Shown: positions 47,580-60,583 of the stretch, piece by piece
Position numbering within the stretch: the first letter of the stretch is position 1
How the letters are laid out: the number at the start of each line of letters is the position of its first letter
Source: Trichostrongylus colubriformis
Taxonomy: Eukaryota > Nematoda > Chromadorea > Rhabditida > Trichostrongylidae
Assembly: GCA_963978905.1 (NCBI GenBank)
Contig: OZ022257.1
Coordinates: 22,155,774-22,219,773 of the forward strand
Length of the DNA: 64,000 nt
Direction of reading: 5' to 3'
The notes under the pieces: model-generated
Told to the model about the DNA's origin: nothing
What the model saw: the letters and a program-made list of their open reading frames with translations, nothing else
The model's database searches: none
Program-made: the position numbers and the translations under genes

Positions 47580-48594
47580 CGGGGTGTGTACCCTAATGTC
47601 AGGACGGCGCATCGCGACGTTCTCCGCGCGACATTGGCGCGCGAGTAGTGTGCCCTCGGTGGGATTGGCGTGTAATTGCACAAAAAAGGCGGCGACCGTA
47701 TCGACGCCTATTCTTATTCACTTTGCCATGTATTAGACTTGTTTTTGTATCGTTTTCATCTAAATATGTATAAATTTAGCTCACTTGGTGTTTCAGTGTT
47801 CACACAAGAAGTAGTAGGTAGTCCTACAACTTCGCTCGGTTTTTTACATGACGTTCCCCACCCGGAGTACGATACTGAGATCATCTGCTTATTACTTCTT
47901 CACCGCATAGAAGGATTGTGTTAGTCTACTGTACTTGGGTCAAATAAAGTCGGGGGGGGGGCCGCTACTTTGCGTCGACGTCGAAGCTCCTTTGCTTCTC
48001 TAGGCTCAGGCTAAAATTGATATCCCCTCCTCCCCCATGAAAAAGCATCAGTCAAAGCATAGGTTTCAACTGTTAGCCTAAGTCTGGGGGAAAGAAGCTT
48101 TGACGTGGGTGAAAATTTCGCGTCCCCCCCCCCTTCCCGACTTTACATGACCCGCAAGAAGCGCACTGATACAACTTGATACAATTCAAACAATACAATA
48201 ATGACAAAATAATACAATAAACAATTAATTTAACTATAGTGCAACATAGGTAGCAAAAGAAAATTTCCGAATAGCAAAAATGATGGAAATAATAGGTAAC
48301 ACAGCATAGAAATTGGAATGACTGCATGCAAAACACTATCATCAACTCAAAATAAATTGAAACCATGCAGGATGAACTAATTCATGCGAATCCCGACTAT
48401 TAAAATATAACAGATTCAAAAGCAAATTCAACATCACTGCCAACATGAGTAAAAGTAGGCGTCGATACGGTCGCCGCCCTTCTGGTGCAATTGCACGCGA
48501 TTTCCACCAAGGCAATGAACTCGTGCGAAAACGTCGCTCGTCGCTTTGTGCCGCGCGGCGTCCTGACATTAGGGTACACACCCACCCAGTCGCG
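47580..48594. repeat. Inverted repeat pair, ~145-bp arms, with a MITE between
   Basis: Arms 47580-47722 and 48443-48594 share TGTGTACCCTAATGTCAGGAC and GGCGGCGACCGTATCGACGC in inverted orientation. The ~720-bp middle contains MITE family 1 copy B. Possibly a larger non-autonomous element. Confidence 0.65.
47937..48153. mobile_element. MITE family 1, copy B
   Basis: GGGTCAAATAAAGTCGGG at the left and an imperfect inverse (CCCGACTTTACATGACCC) at the right, with the same internal order as the copy at 1831-2055, but with the middle flipped relative to the ends and more divergence. No target duplication could be recognised. Confidence 0.75.
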
Positions 48595-48623
48595 ACCGCG
48601 CCGGTTTCGGGCGGGGCCTTGCT

Positions 48624-49137
48624 GTCAGCCACATGTGGCTGACATGGTCCCAAGGGCAGCTTTTTTTTTGATTTTCTTTGTATTTCATGGTTATTTTTTT
48701 GTTTTTTTCGTTTTTTTTTGTCAATGTAGTTGGGGGAGGTGGCTATTCACCCTCCTGCTCTTATGCAAGCGATGGGCCGGAGGAAGGGGGTCTGTACCCT
48801 TACAGAGACCCCCAAAAAGCAAAAAAAAAAAAATAGTTTGCACTGAAACTTTGCTTAGGGGGGTTATTTGGGGTGCTGATCACGAATAGGCATCCGTTTT
48901 CCCAAATAACCCCCTGGACAAAGTTCCAGCGAATTTGGTGGAAACTAGTTGTTGCACCAACATGGTGCAATTGCACCAATTTGGCGGAAACGACAAAAAC
49001 GGATGCCATATTCGTGATCAGCACCCAAAATAACCCCCCTAAGCGAAGTTTCAGTGGTTTTTTTGCTTTTCGGGGGTCTTTATAAGGGTACAGGCCCCCT
49101 TCCTCCGGCCCATGGCTTGCATAAGGGCAGGAGGGTG
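48624..49137. repeat. Palindromes: 20-bp perfect palindrome and a ~390-bp hairpin element
   Basis: GTCAGCCACATGTGGCTGAC (48624-48643) is a perfect palindrome; a near copy lies at 49208-49226. Between them, arms 48750-48899 and 48995-49137 are inverse copies (CCCTCCTGC..., GGGCCGGAGGAAGGGGG..., AACCCCCCTAAGC-type blocks) around a ~95-bp centre that itself contains GGTGCAATTGCACC. A single-arm fragment of the family is at 50690-50790. Confidence 0.8.
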
Positions 49138-49249
49138 CAGGCAGTTATTTGACCCAAAAACCTTTCTTGAATGTCAAAGGGTGTTAGCAGCAGTTCCATG
49201 AAACGTCTGTCAGCCACGGTGGCTGACATGGGCGCGAATGGGTTAAATC

Positions 49250-50689
49250 CCGATTTTTCGTTCAGCGGTGCTAACGATGTCCGATTGAGTGTTTTCTCTG
49301 CATCGCGATATCCTGAAGCAGAGGATCAGGATCGCAGTGGATTGGTGCCTCCACTTCTTTGGACTGTTTGCATTTCTTCCATGGATGTTGAAGCGCACTG
49401 GAACCTGAACGTGTTTCGAAACCAGATACGAAAGAATACCGAGGCAGAGGTTGGCGTGTGGACGACCAACTGCTTACTAACTACAGCAAAAAGCAACCAT
49501 GCATTGGAAGAGATCCAGCAGCTGCGCTCCTAGACAGTCTTGTCTCTAATCACATGAGCTTTTGGCAACGAAATTGCCGAGGAAATCCGTGGCTCTGCTG
49601 GCTAACACTTGAAGAACCGAAAACAATAGAACAGTTGGAAATTTTAGAAGGTCCGTAACAGAGCTGCAAAGCCCTGAATATCTTGCGACCCGAAATTTTC
49701 GGGGGATGAAGTGGAAATGCGCTGTTTGCGCACATTATTTTTTGGGGTCAAAGTACATACGTCGAACTCACGAGAACGGCGTGATTCGCGGCTTGACACA
49801 AATCTCTTCGAATCCTCTCCGACGACACGGATCTGATCCTGCGCAGCTGCTTTTTGTAATGAATAATGTAGCTCAGAAATCTTTTTTTCTGGTTTCTCCT
49901 ATCGCTTCAGCAATGAAAACCGTACACCAGAACCTCACCTCGCTACAGTTGAAATTAGCAGTGGTGGCTAATTTTACCTGAAGCGAAGGAGATATTTTCT
50001 TCCTCGATGCCTCAGTTCCTCGCTGAGTACGCTTTTCCTGTCTGACGTCGTTGTATTCTTCTATTCAAAACATCTGACGCTGCCCCTCGATGCTGTGAAG
50101 GTCGTTCTTGACGAACTTGCTATGTTATGGGATGGTATATTTCGATGAACATCCATTTCGATGATGAGAGCAGCTTCCACATCGGAAATTGTTCGTCTAA
50201 GGCTCGGTGTGATTTGGTTGGGTGGGCATGTTACGCAAAGTGGCAGACACGTCTCATGGACCTCCTGATAGTACCTTTTGACATTCGAGAACATTTTTAG
50301 GGTTGAACAACTGCCTGCATCAATCTTCTGTTGTGCAAGCCATGGACCGGAGTAGGAGAGTGTATCCTCATGAAGGCCCCAAAATCGTCAGCGGAAGGGG
50401 AAGGAGGAGGGGGGGGGGAAATGTAGCCATTTTTGCCCAACTCTCAAGCAAGAAGGAATGGAATTTCTTTTTGTTCACTGAAGCCTAGAAGGAAATAAAG
50501 TCTGAATGAGCAAACTGATGATTGTAGGAGAGAATCAGGTGATAGACGACAGCTGAAAGTAAAGCTTTCCAGCTACACGCACCACTACACCACAAGTGAA
50601 CCAGACTGAACAGAAATAAACAGTGTCCGCACTAAGATTGTTTCATATTCGTGATCCGCATTCTCAGTTAGCCTTAAAAGGAAATAGAT
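49250..50689. other. No supported gene
   Basis: Frames 49171-49533 (+) and 50061-50294 (-) are open but unrecognised. A G10 run is at about 50409-50418. Confidence 0.35.
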
Positions 50690-50790
50690 TCTCTCGTTGG
50701 TGCAAATTTGGTGCAATTGCACTAAATTTGCACCATGGCGACGTCAGAAAAGGATGTCGTATTATGATCAGCACCCCAATTAATCTCTAC
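50690..50790. repeat. Fragment of the 48.7-49.1 kb palindromic family
   Basis: Shares GGTGCAATTGCAC, GGATG(C/T)C(A/G)TATT and TGATCAGCACCCCA blocks with that element. Confidence 0.5.
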
Positions 50791-51031
50791 AGTTGGAGTT
50801 CCAGCAGGATTTTCTTTGCCAAACTCCGGGTTTCCGGGGTAGTGATAGTTGAATAGTGCCAAAAGTGCCTGTTTCTACCTGAAGTGTAGGCAAAATGAGG
50901 TGGACGTCGAGCCGAGTGAACAGGCATCCAACTACACTCACAAGAAAGACAGCTGAAAAAAAACATTAAAGGAAAACAAAGAAAATCGAAAAAAGGCCTG
51001 TAGGACCGTTCCACCCACATATGGCTGGCAG

Positions 51032-51128
51032 TAAGGCCGCTTCCATACTTTGCGCACCGACGCCGTCACGCGCGTGCCGGCGTCACGCGCGTGCCGGCGT
51101 CGGTGCGCAAAGTATGGAAGCGGCCTAA
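51032..51128. mobile_element. MITE family 2, copy B (91 bp), TAA target duplication
   Basis: Element 51035-51125 begins GGCCGCTTCCATACTTTGCG and ends with its inverse, flanked by TAA on both sides. It consists of the terminal arms plus direct GCGCGTGCCGGCGTCAC-type repeats at the centre, lacking the interior of the 307-bp copy. Confidence 0.85.
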
Positions 51129-51224
51129 GCCGCCGGTCGCAATCGATCCGTTCCGAAAGCGCCGTTTTTCGAAAATAGGCACGGTCGCGTATAGGCTCAG
51201 CCATTACTGCGTTCTTCGCTCAAA

Positions 51225-51276
51225 AGGAGGCATAATTGGTGGTGATCGCTTGAGATCCCCACCAATTATGCCTCCT
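51225..51276. repeat. Perfect inverted repeat, 18-bp arms
   Basis: AGGAGGCATAATTGGTGG at 51225-51242 and its exact inverse at 51259-51276, spacer 16 bases. Confidence 0.85.
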
Positions 51277-54173
51277 CAGGCACCTCTAGCTCGTCAGCGA
51301 CGCGTCGCCGGTAGACGAAATCCCGATGAAAGAGAGTGCAAACCCTTTCTTTGCACGGGTACACAGCCAAAAACTACTCAAGGTTTCGTTCAAAAATGTC
51401 CAGATCCCTGTCAGATACCTTCTGACCTTCATTGTCTTCTTATCCTTATCTTCATCTTTTTCTGTTTCTTGTTTGTGTAGTCATCAACCATTATCACACT
51501 GTCAACCCATGGATTGTTGTGACTGATCACTTTACTACAAAGTTGATTGAATTCCTGCACATGACATTATCATCGATAAGTTATGAAACTTCGCATTATC
51601 TAATTTCTTTGATTTCGTGCTGAGTTTTTCTCGAGCAAAAGTGGAGAAACACTAGAAGAAACTTCGTAAACAACACAAGCGACAGTATTCCTTAAAACAA
51701 ACGTATAGGATTCCAATAGTAGCAGGCTGTCATTTAACTCCATAAGTGCTGTCATCCGAATCATGTATGAAGGTTTCTTCCACAACCATCGTCTCGCTCG
51801 TCATTAATGCAAAAGCCGCTTTGAAACCGAAATGAAGGTTGGTCCGTGTATGTAGTGGTACTGTTAGAAGTCATTTTGTTGTCAATGTTACAAACATCCA
51901 GAAATCTTTATTGGTTTATAGCGGAATTATAGCATTGTCTTTTCGGGCCAACAAGCGCTGTGGTCTCCTGGAAGCGAAGGCATGAAGAGCACTAAGAAAG
52001 CGTACCCGGGTAAACTGAGACTCCAATCTCGGGCTCAAAATTCCAGTCCCCCCCCCTCCTCCAAAGTGCATGTGTTCCACGTGAAAGTGTCACTTGGACT
52101 AATTGTAAGGGCTATTCTGCAAATGGGCCACAAGGCACATCTTTCGCTAAAAAGTAGCCCCGCTAAATTCTCTTGTATTACGGGACCAGTTGAGAGTGGC
52201 GTTCGTGAAACCGAAGGACTCACAAAGAAAATGCGGATTCACCTCGATAAAGATGTGAACAGATCCGCGACAACGTTTTGTGACAGTTTGCCTTTTTGTT
52301 CCTCCGATTTACGATGAATCCGCTCTAGTAATGAAGAAAGACATCAAGAGGAGCCTGTTAGTGGCTGACAAGGGAGCAAGAGAAAAAACGTGAAACTTGT
52401 TTTGATATCGACTTTTTACCCCCACATCCAACACCATCTAATATTCACCATCTCACCAATCGTACTACCAGGAAATGACGTCAAAGGGAGCACGAAGACT
52501 GACGCCCCATTTACCGACGAGTAAATAAGGATCCCCACTTAAAAACAGTCTCTGGTAATCTTACGTCCCAGCGGCCACTGTCCTTTCATCACTGGTAATT
52601 GTGTCGATGACCTTGCACCTCTGTTTACTCGGCGTTTGGCAAAAAATGGCAGAACACCATTCTTGTCTACCAATTCGCGAACAAAACGGAAAACGTTTGA
52701 AACTGTGTTTTGAACTCGATAATAACAGCCTCCATTTTATAATAGTGCTCACAATCGAACAACCACAGAGCTTTGTAGGCTGTAGCGTAAGGCATTGAAA
52801 CGGCTTCGGTTTTCATATGCTTCACCTAAAAAAGCGGTGGCCATAGGAGGAGGGTGCACTCGTAGCCTTCACGCTGAGCAGTTAGCCGAGGGCAAGGTAA
52901 TCTTTCTTTGAAGCAGATCTTGCCATTCAGGAACATACATATTTCTCCTGTTTGTTCGATTTGTTGCATACTTGTACATACTTTTTCATTTAACTCTCAT
53001 TCGTCGTTTCGCATCATATTTTGCATAATCCGTTTTCTATTTCTTCTTTCTCAAATTTTCTTACTAGTTAATTCCGGAAAGACATCACTCCTCCACCTTA
53101 AGTGTGTATGCACGAGGAAGAGAGGGAGAAATAATTTTTGGGACTAAGTACATGTAAGCCCATATTCAGCACAAGTGAAACAAGCCAAAAAGTGGGTGGA
53201 AACGATACCGGAAACGGTTTTGAGCGATGAGCTGCGAGTACTTCCTTAGGTAAGGGATGCGAGAAGCGGGGATGGCTGCACCTCCTTCTTCCACCCCCCC
53301 CCCCCTATACCCGCTCTTGCAGTCAAAATCCATAGTGTTGTAACATCGTTAGAAGAGACACTGCATATACTTGCACTAGGGAGTCTTCACCTGAAGTGTA
53401 TGGTTTTTCAAATCGATTTTCATCACGAGTTGCCTTAAATTCTTACTGAGAATAGGTATCGGCTGCCGTCAATCTTTTATAATGAATACGGACCAGAAAC
53501 CAGAACTTAAACTCACAACAAAGCAAGGTCGTTACTGGCAATGGAACGTAAGAGAATGGGGCAAGGTCGCTTTCGCTTACAGTAGACACGTTTGATGTAC
53601 AGGCCGGCGCTTGATGCTCGGTGAATCCTGTGAAGTACTTCGTCGATGCTCGTTATGGTGCTAATTTTACAAAGTTAATTCAATGTCAAAAAAAAACTTC
53701 CAAGAACCCCCATCAAAACCATAGAAAGCAGGAGCACAAGGAGTGTTTTCGCGGAGGATGTAGATGAACGATAGGATCTGCACCACAAGAAGCTCTCCAT
53801 CTACGGCTCTATATGGACATTGCAAAGGGGATGATAGGAGGATAGTGCATCCACGCGTAGCTTCTTACAAAATTTAGATAAACTTTATACTTAATGGCAC
53901 ACAAGCAATTATCCGTATAAACACCACCCCCCCTTTTTTTCTCTGGCTTATTTTGCTTATACTGGGATATGTACTGTACAGTGGAAGCCTAACACACGTT
54001 GAAACCTACGAATCTTCAATAAAAAAGATCTCTACGAACTGCAAGAACATGCCCTTGATATGCACCTAAAAGATTAATGACAGGTACATGGGGAAAGTGG
54101 CGCAACAATCACCGATCCACGGAACGAGTTCAAATGTATAGAAATTTTCGGACTTCAGTATTTGGCGGTTGGG
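51277..54173. other. No supported gene
   Basis: Nearly 3 kb with only short unrecognised frames (for example 51982-52317 +). A C13-type run lies at about 53297-53308. Confidence 0.4.
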
Positions 54174-54291
54174 ACCACCAGTGTTGTGACTTTTATCATT
54201 TTTTCTCCTCCACAGGATTAAAATCTCAGATAAACCACCAGTGTTGTGAATTTTATTATTTTTTCTGCTCCACAGATTAAATCTCAGATAA
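54174..54291. repeat. 60-bp tandem duplication
   Basis: ACCACCAGTGTTGTGA...CTCCACAG...ATTAAAATCTCAGATAA occurs twice with period 60 and a few differences. Confidence 0.85.
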
Positions 54292-55020
54292 ACTACAGGA
54301 CTGCCTTTTTCATAATACAACCAGCCGATTCACTTTACTCTAGTTTGAAGTTATGATTTGAAATGGGCGACTATGATATACTGGCTATGGGGTTTTTTCC
54401 AGTTGGACGTTAACCTCATTCCCGAGGAGTCCATGAGGGCTTCGTGGTGGGACGACTGGAACATCAGTGGGCTCATACCATTCATATCCTTCATACTCGA
54501 ATCTTGTATCTTCCTGGGCTTTTTTACGGCCACCATGCGACTGTAGCATATGCTTTGTAAATGGAATCTGGAGTGTTGAGTGTCTGCTGCAATATTTGGC
54601 GCCTTGACAATAATTTCCCTGAAAGTAGTTTTTTAAAATTTTCTCGCAGACATCGTGGTGATCAAAAAAGATATGGGGTGGCGGCAGGTGGTGGCAGTAT
54701 TGCATTCGAAGAACAATCTTTCACCTGTAGTCCGAAGAACAATCTTTCACCACCCAAATGGCCAGTCGGTAGCACATTCCACTGCTGGCCCAAATCCAAA
54801 CCAGCCGCGAGGAATTGCGTAGAACACAACAATTCCGGAAGTGGGGTTGATCTGGCTGGTTGTATTTGTTTCGATTATTGTAGCACATACGTGACTATTT
54901 CAATTCAGTTTAAACGAGAGAAAACAGATATTTTCTGTGTGTATACCGCTTACCCTTTCTTTTATTCCATCTTTTTCGTCTCCTCGATGATCCATTAAAT
55001 CGTGCTAGCCTAATCTGCAG
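54292..55020. other. Intergenic region upstream of the dehydrogenase; possible minus-strand exon
   Basis: A 106-codon minus-strand frame (54385-54705) contains RFEYEGYEWYEPTDVPVVPP and reads like coding sequence, but the plus strand over the same bases (54358-54546) is equally open. I could not join it to other exons. Left as unresolved. Confidence 0.25.
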
Positions 55021-55033
55021 CGTCGTTCTTCAG
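55021..55033 (+). promoter_or_regulatory. Candidate spliced-leader acceptor at the dehydrogenase ATG
   Basis: CGTCGTTCTTCAG ends immediately before the ATG at 55034, the arrangement typical of nematode trans-splicing. Confidence 0.5.
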
Positions 55034-58000
55034 ATGGCACCAGTTCCGACAGCACTAGACCCCACCCCTTTCGTGGACAGTCTGCATCGTCCCCTGGTCA
55101 TGCTTGCCGTCATCCCGTTCGTCTACGTAGGATACAGGATTTGCAGGTGAGTGTACCACTTCACTCGCCTTGTACCCTGATATTCCCCTTACCCTTGTGA
55201 TCATCCACAAAATCATTTCAGGACAATTATAGCCTTAATCAAGGCCATTTTTATCTATGTGGTTGCACCATTATTCTACAAACCGAACCTATCTCAGTAC
55301 GTGAATCGGTGGACAGGTACTGTCTGTTGTACATTCTTCTCATGCATTTGGATATTGTATATGTACATGAAAATGCAAACTCGCAACTGAGCGATACTAG
55401 CTCCATTTCATCAGCTATTTTATGGTGCGCCAGACTGCTTTTTACCTCCCGCCGTCGGTAACCAGTTTTGGTATAATTGTGGTTTTCGTGGTGATTCCGT
55501 GAAGGAATTGTCGGATTGTGACATTTGAGACGAACGAAGAACTTCACAACATAACAAGTGATCGAATTGTTACAGTGGTGACTGGCGGAACCGATGGCAT
55601 TGGAAAAGCGTACACAATCGAGTTGGCAAAAAGAGGTCTGAGGAAATTTGTGCTCATCGGACGAAATCAAGCAAAATTGAGTGACATGAAAACTCTGCTG
55701 GGTACGCGAACAGTTTTTGGGATTTATTATTGCTTTCATCAAAAGAGGAAATCTGGTTACTAACAGAAAGGATTTCTTGCTCATTTAATTATGCTAAACG
55801 AGGTGAACACCAATACTAAACTTGTTAAATATGGTGAACTGCAATCACAACCATTGGCGCTACATCCATTGTGGGAGGGGGCAACTGAGTGGGAGGAGAA
55901 ACAGCTCCATGACGGGTAAATCTCTTCTAACGTAACATGAAACTCCAATGCACAGGAACATTGATTCATCAAGTCCGAAGCTCCTCTCCCCTCAATGTGA
56001 GCAAGATGCCCCCACTTCTGATCTGATAACCCCAGTTTCCGATTCTCTACCAACAAGCGTTACGATACTGAGGTGCGCAGTGCAACCTTGGAATGTGGTA
56101 CAGTAATACGCCATGAATCTCGAACAGTAACATGAGCACTGTCAAATTGTGTGCCAGGCTGCAGGAAAATTCTTGTCATGCTTTTCATTTCTCTTTATAG
56201 TTCTTGATTTTTAGAACAAAATTTTATCATGAACATTTGTTCTTTTCATAAATCAACGTCTATCGAATGCTTAAAAAACGATAACCTTGAAAACAAAGCT
56301 TTTCATAAGAAAATATGAAGTATAAATTTGAAATCAGCTCGCCATAAAACTACTGAGTGCTCCTTACCGCTGGAGTCCAGGCAGTATGTACTCATGAAAG
56401 ATGAGCAACCGAAGTTTCTTTTTCAGAGCTAACACACGGTTGCCGCGTGAAAACGTATCTTTTCGATTTCAGCAAGGATGATTTTGAACAGCTTCGGGAG
56501 TATATTTCAGAAATTGATATTGGATTTGTCGGTGAGTATCCGCCAAGAAACATTGCTTATCCTCACCAACCAGTCGACAGTCTTTCAGTGAATAGTGTCG
56601 GTGTCGGACGGGAAAACCTCGAGCGCTACGGTGATAACCCAGAGGCTGATCGTCAAATTCTCAAAGTCAATGGCCTTGGAGCAGCAGAGGTGTGTGCGTG
56701 AGGAAAGGAGCTGCTTCGTCATATACTAACAATTATTCGCCTCATAAATTATTACGACCACTTTATTCGAGCGACCTGATTCGTTTCAGTTCCTTTCAAT
56801 GGTTCTGCCGCCAATGGAGCGATGCGGTGGAGGTCAGATTGTCGTTTTGTCGTCGTCTCAAGGAATCAGGCCAATTCCACTTTTGGCGGCATATTCATCT
56901 ACAAAGGTAGCGATGCTTGTGTTTTACAGTTGGATAAGTAGCTTGGAGGGGCTCAACCTGTTTGAAATGCTGCCACGATCCTGTAAGACGAAATTCCTAT
57001 TTTGCCAGTTTTCATTTTCTCTTTCTTCATCATTGTTTCATTTCATTCGCTATTATGCTCTAGCCGAGGTAACGCTGCAGTAGTGAAATCAAGTGGCACA
57101 AAATCAAGTTTCCACGTAGCTACGTATCAGATGGCTGTATTGGAAACACCCTCAAGAAGCATGCCCTTCCATGTTTCCAGGTTTTTTGAAATAAGACATT
57201 TTGAACTGGAGGTGAGACCACAAATCAGTATCTATCACATAATGTAGGCCTGACTAGGTCACAACCCTAATTAGGTAGAACTGCCTTGAATGATGCGATG
57301 ATTATTGAATGCTACGAAGAAGTTAACTTCAAAATAGAAACCTGTTTTTTTAATGCCTACGAACACACCTTTCTATCATATTTTAATACTCTTCTATCAG
57401 TAGTAGGATGGCGTCCTATATGTGAGGTAGAGAGGAGGGGGACTGTGGGAAGGGGGGGGGGGGGAGGGGAGGTAAAGAAGACGTTATCCATCCTATTAAA
57501 CACTAGGTGAATAGAAGACCTTATCTATCCTACTAAACACTAGGTGAGAGCTCCTTTGATAATGAATGAACCCTCAATCAGCTATTGCTGGCCTTGGATA
57601 AGTGTTCTTTGTAAAGCTCATGCATGGTTGTTCTGTGATTCTGGCTTCCTGGCGTCCTTATCTGGTATTTATTACCATTGTAATTTTAGTTATAACACCA
57701 TCTCTTTTCATTCTTGTGACATCATCTATCTATAGAGACACTTTTGATGACAACAATTATCTTTACTATTACATTTATAATTCTTAACATTTACAATCTT
57801 GCAATTCCGACTAGTTTCCTTGAAGCTTGTCTTCATTAGATCGATGGGAAACTCTTTTGAGAATTGAAACGAGTGGACGATAACTGTATTAAGGGATCAG
57901 TGAATGAAAATTGCAGAGGCGAGTTTTTCTCGGAACTTTACGAGAAGGGTTACAATCAGTATTCCGTGCAGCCATGTGAAATGAGATCAAGAAACCTGTT

Positions 58001-60583
58001 CCTTGTGGAGCGATTGTCCTAATCTTGAGAAGTATGGCAAAGATTTCAGAGTAGCACTTTGGAACAGCTCAAAAAAGTGACTGATGGCTGAGCGTTCCGC
58101 GGTATTCTGGTCCATAAACAACCAATTTCGTCTTTTTTGTTACACCAGACGCCGGCTCAGCTTGACGTATTCAGTACGAAGAGATCGAGAAGACCTACTC
58201 AAAGATCGAAAAATCGAAGACTGGAAGAAGAAAGGCTGTGAAGACATTACTGGCCTAAAAATTTCGTTCCAGCACAGTCAAAACAACTCAGTGAAAATGG
58301 AGCGACGATAGAAAATGGGTGTAAGCTAGGACATAAATTTTACCGAAGCCTGGGGAGGGATGTAGCCTTAGAATTGCACTAAAAAGGATTCATGTCAAAT
58401 TTCCGACTATACAAAAGGATTTTATAGTGCCGAAAATCTTCGTGTGGGAGCTCACTGCGGTACCGCTCCTGCAAAGAGTTAACAACAACCACAGCTAGAG
58501 GGTGAAGAAGAGTGCGCGGCGTAATCCTGTCGATGAATGTAGCAAATGTGGTTTGGTTGAAGTAATCAATTTGATATTTTTCTTGAATCTTCTTCTTCGA
58601 ACGTCTCATTGATTCTCTTTTCGCACTGCCAAACAACACCAGTATGGCATACCTCCCATTTCAATCCTTTTCCCTCACCTAACCTGTGATTCGCGGATTC
58701 TTTTTCAGAGCTGGCCGATCTATTTGAAACATTTTGAAATGACAGTTTAATTCAAAAAGTGAAGGATAAATCGAAAAATATTAATGCTTAAAAATCTGAT
58801 AATCGGATAATTTCCAGTCACTGCTACTGTTTCTGAGCGAGACTATCGATCGGGAATATCCAACGATCTCGGTTCAATGTCTCACACCAGCGTTGGTAGC
58901 CACCAAAATGGTTTACTATGAGGTCAGTTGATTCGATGCCTAAAGTTTTCGACTACTTCACATGGCTGATTATCTATCGCTAATTAGTCCATCCATGGGT
59001 GGATTAAAGTATACCGGAGGAGAGATGATCTTATCGGTTACTGGATTTATAGTAAACGAGTCCGTTCAAGGGAGATACGCATCTGAGTCGACCTTGTTTC
59101 CACCCGTTTGGAGATTTCTGGCGAGATCCAATGAAACCGATAGCCACTACAGTGGTTATATCGATTGTTGGAGTGCTATTGTGAAAAAGACAATTATGAG
59201 AGGCCCTCTTTCATGGCTGTGGTTTTAGAGAGGCTCGACGTTCGTAGTCACACCAGACCACTTCGTCAAGCAAGCTGTCAATTCTATTGGACTAACCAAA
59301 AGAACCAGTGGATGCTTCAACCATGAAGTGCAGGTACGTATCTAGTTTATATCAGCCTTTCAGGGTTTTTCGAAGCGGTTTTTACCAAGCAAAACCGATA
59401 TTTATTAATAACAGTGACGCCAGGGCAGGTATGTACATAGAGTCCATGACACTTCCCATTATTGATCAAAATAGCATACAAAAAAATTCGTTTATAGGCA
59501 GGCAGATTGTCATCCGTTTTGTTTGCATAAAAAGGAGTTCGAATTTTCCACTTTGTATTTCAAAATACTCGTTGAACTTCTGAACGAATGTCAAAGTTCC
59601 CAGTTTTCCGTGTAGGTGGCGCACATTGTCCATGATTAGGTCAGGGTCAATTAGGGATCTAGGAATCACCAAAGGGGCTTATTTTGGATTTGAAAGAAAT
59701 GTAGTCGAATTTGGGTATGAAATCGTCGAAGAAAGCTATGTGGTCTTCCTCTACCGCGCCTCTCTCACACGATGAGACACCAGACGGATTAACACGCTAG
59801 GAAATAGAGCTTCTTCCCCTACAAACTTTTGGGCTTGGAAAAACACCCATACTGCCCTCGCAACTGCGCTCTCTTTTAGCATCTTCGGCCGCCCTGCTTT
59901 TCATAGTGAAAGCATCTCGAAAACATTAACTCCAGCTATCCCTCGCAATTATAAGTTTACTCTTTGGCTGCCGCTGAAATGACCCACGGTTCGGCTATCC
60001 ATTCTCCTCTTTTGGAAGTACTGCATGTACCAAATAGTAGTATTCGAGAAGTTCGTCCCATCTCTCACTGCGGTAAGACTGCGCATGTGCTAGATAAGTT
60101 CTCTGATTCTCGCCGTCCCTAATAGCTGCGCATTGGTCTTGTCCAACAAACTGGCAGGATTCTCTGAGGCGCATTTCACTTACAGGAGTCATTTGGTCGT
60201 GTTAGATTCCCTTCCGGAGAAGGCGACTTAATAATCGAGGTCCTAAAGGGTGAACTTCACAGCGGACCGATTTGACGGCCTGATCTTCCCAGCTGAAAGC
60301 TTACTCCTGCTTCACCACATCTATTGTGAAAATGGCATAAATGCCATGCGCTTCGCATCAGTGAGATGATCAATGATCAATGAGATTCGCATGCAGATTA
60401 TGTGATGGTCAGCTGAATATCGAAACCAACGGTTCATTGCAGATGCTGCTGATGCATTTGTTTCCGTGGACGATTCTCAAGTACATGATCATGCCCATCT
60501 ACTATCATCAACGCAAACGAATGGATAGGATTCACGCCAAGGCCAGGAATCAGCTCCTTGCTCGTTCCGCCGCCAAGGCCTAA
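55034..60583 (+). CDS. 17-beta-hydroxysteroid dehydrogenase type 12 / LET-767-like short-chain dehydrogenase, 9 exons, 335 aa
   Basis: This family performs NAD(P)H-dependent 3-ketoacyl-CoA reduction in long-chain fatty-acid elongation and/or steroid reduction at the ER membrane. Exons 55034-55146, 55222-55316, 55576-55701, 56427-56531, 56589-56689, 56790-56906, 58818-58922, 59229-59333 and 60443-60583 join in phase (1008 nt, TAA). N-terminal hydrophobic anchor (about 20-62); cofactor loop TGGTDGIG (72-79); VNSVG at 147-151 where the family usually has NNxG; catalytic SSS (201-203) and YSSTK (Y215, K219); then [14 protein letters not shown] and [20 protein letters not shown]. The C-terminus is basic (RSAAKA). 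Introns 6 and 8 are 1.9 and 1.1 kb, the others short. AATAAA at 60963-60968. The exact paralogue (stdh versus let-767 type) is not determined. Confidence 0.92.
57476..57548. repeat. 36-bp tandem duplication beside a G-run, in intron 6
   Basis: AGAAGACGTTATCCATCCTA...ACACTAGGTGAA occurs twice in a row with three differences, just after a G12 run at about 57455. Confidence 0.75.

Noticed and set aside
54385..54705. 106-codon minus-strand frame as a gene
   Set aside because: Both strands are open and no neighbouring exons fit.
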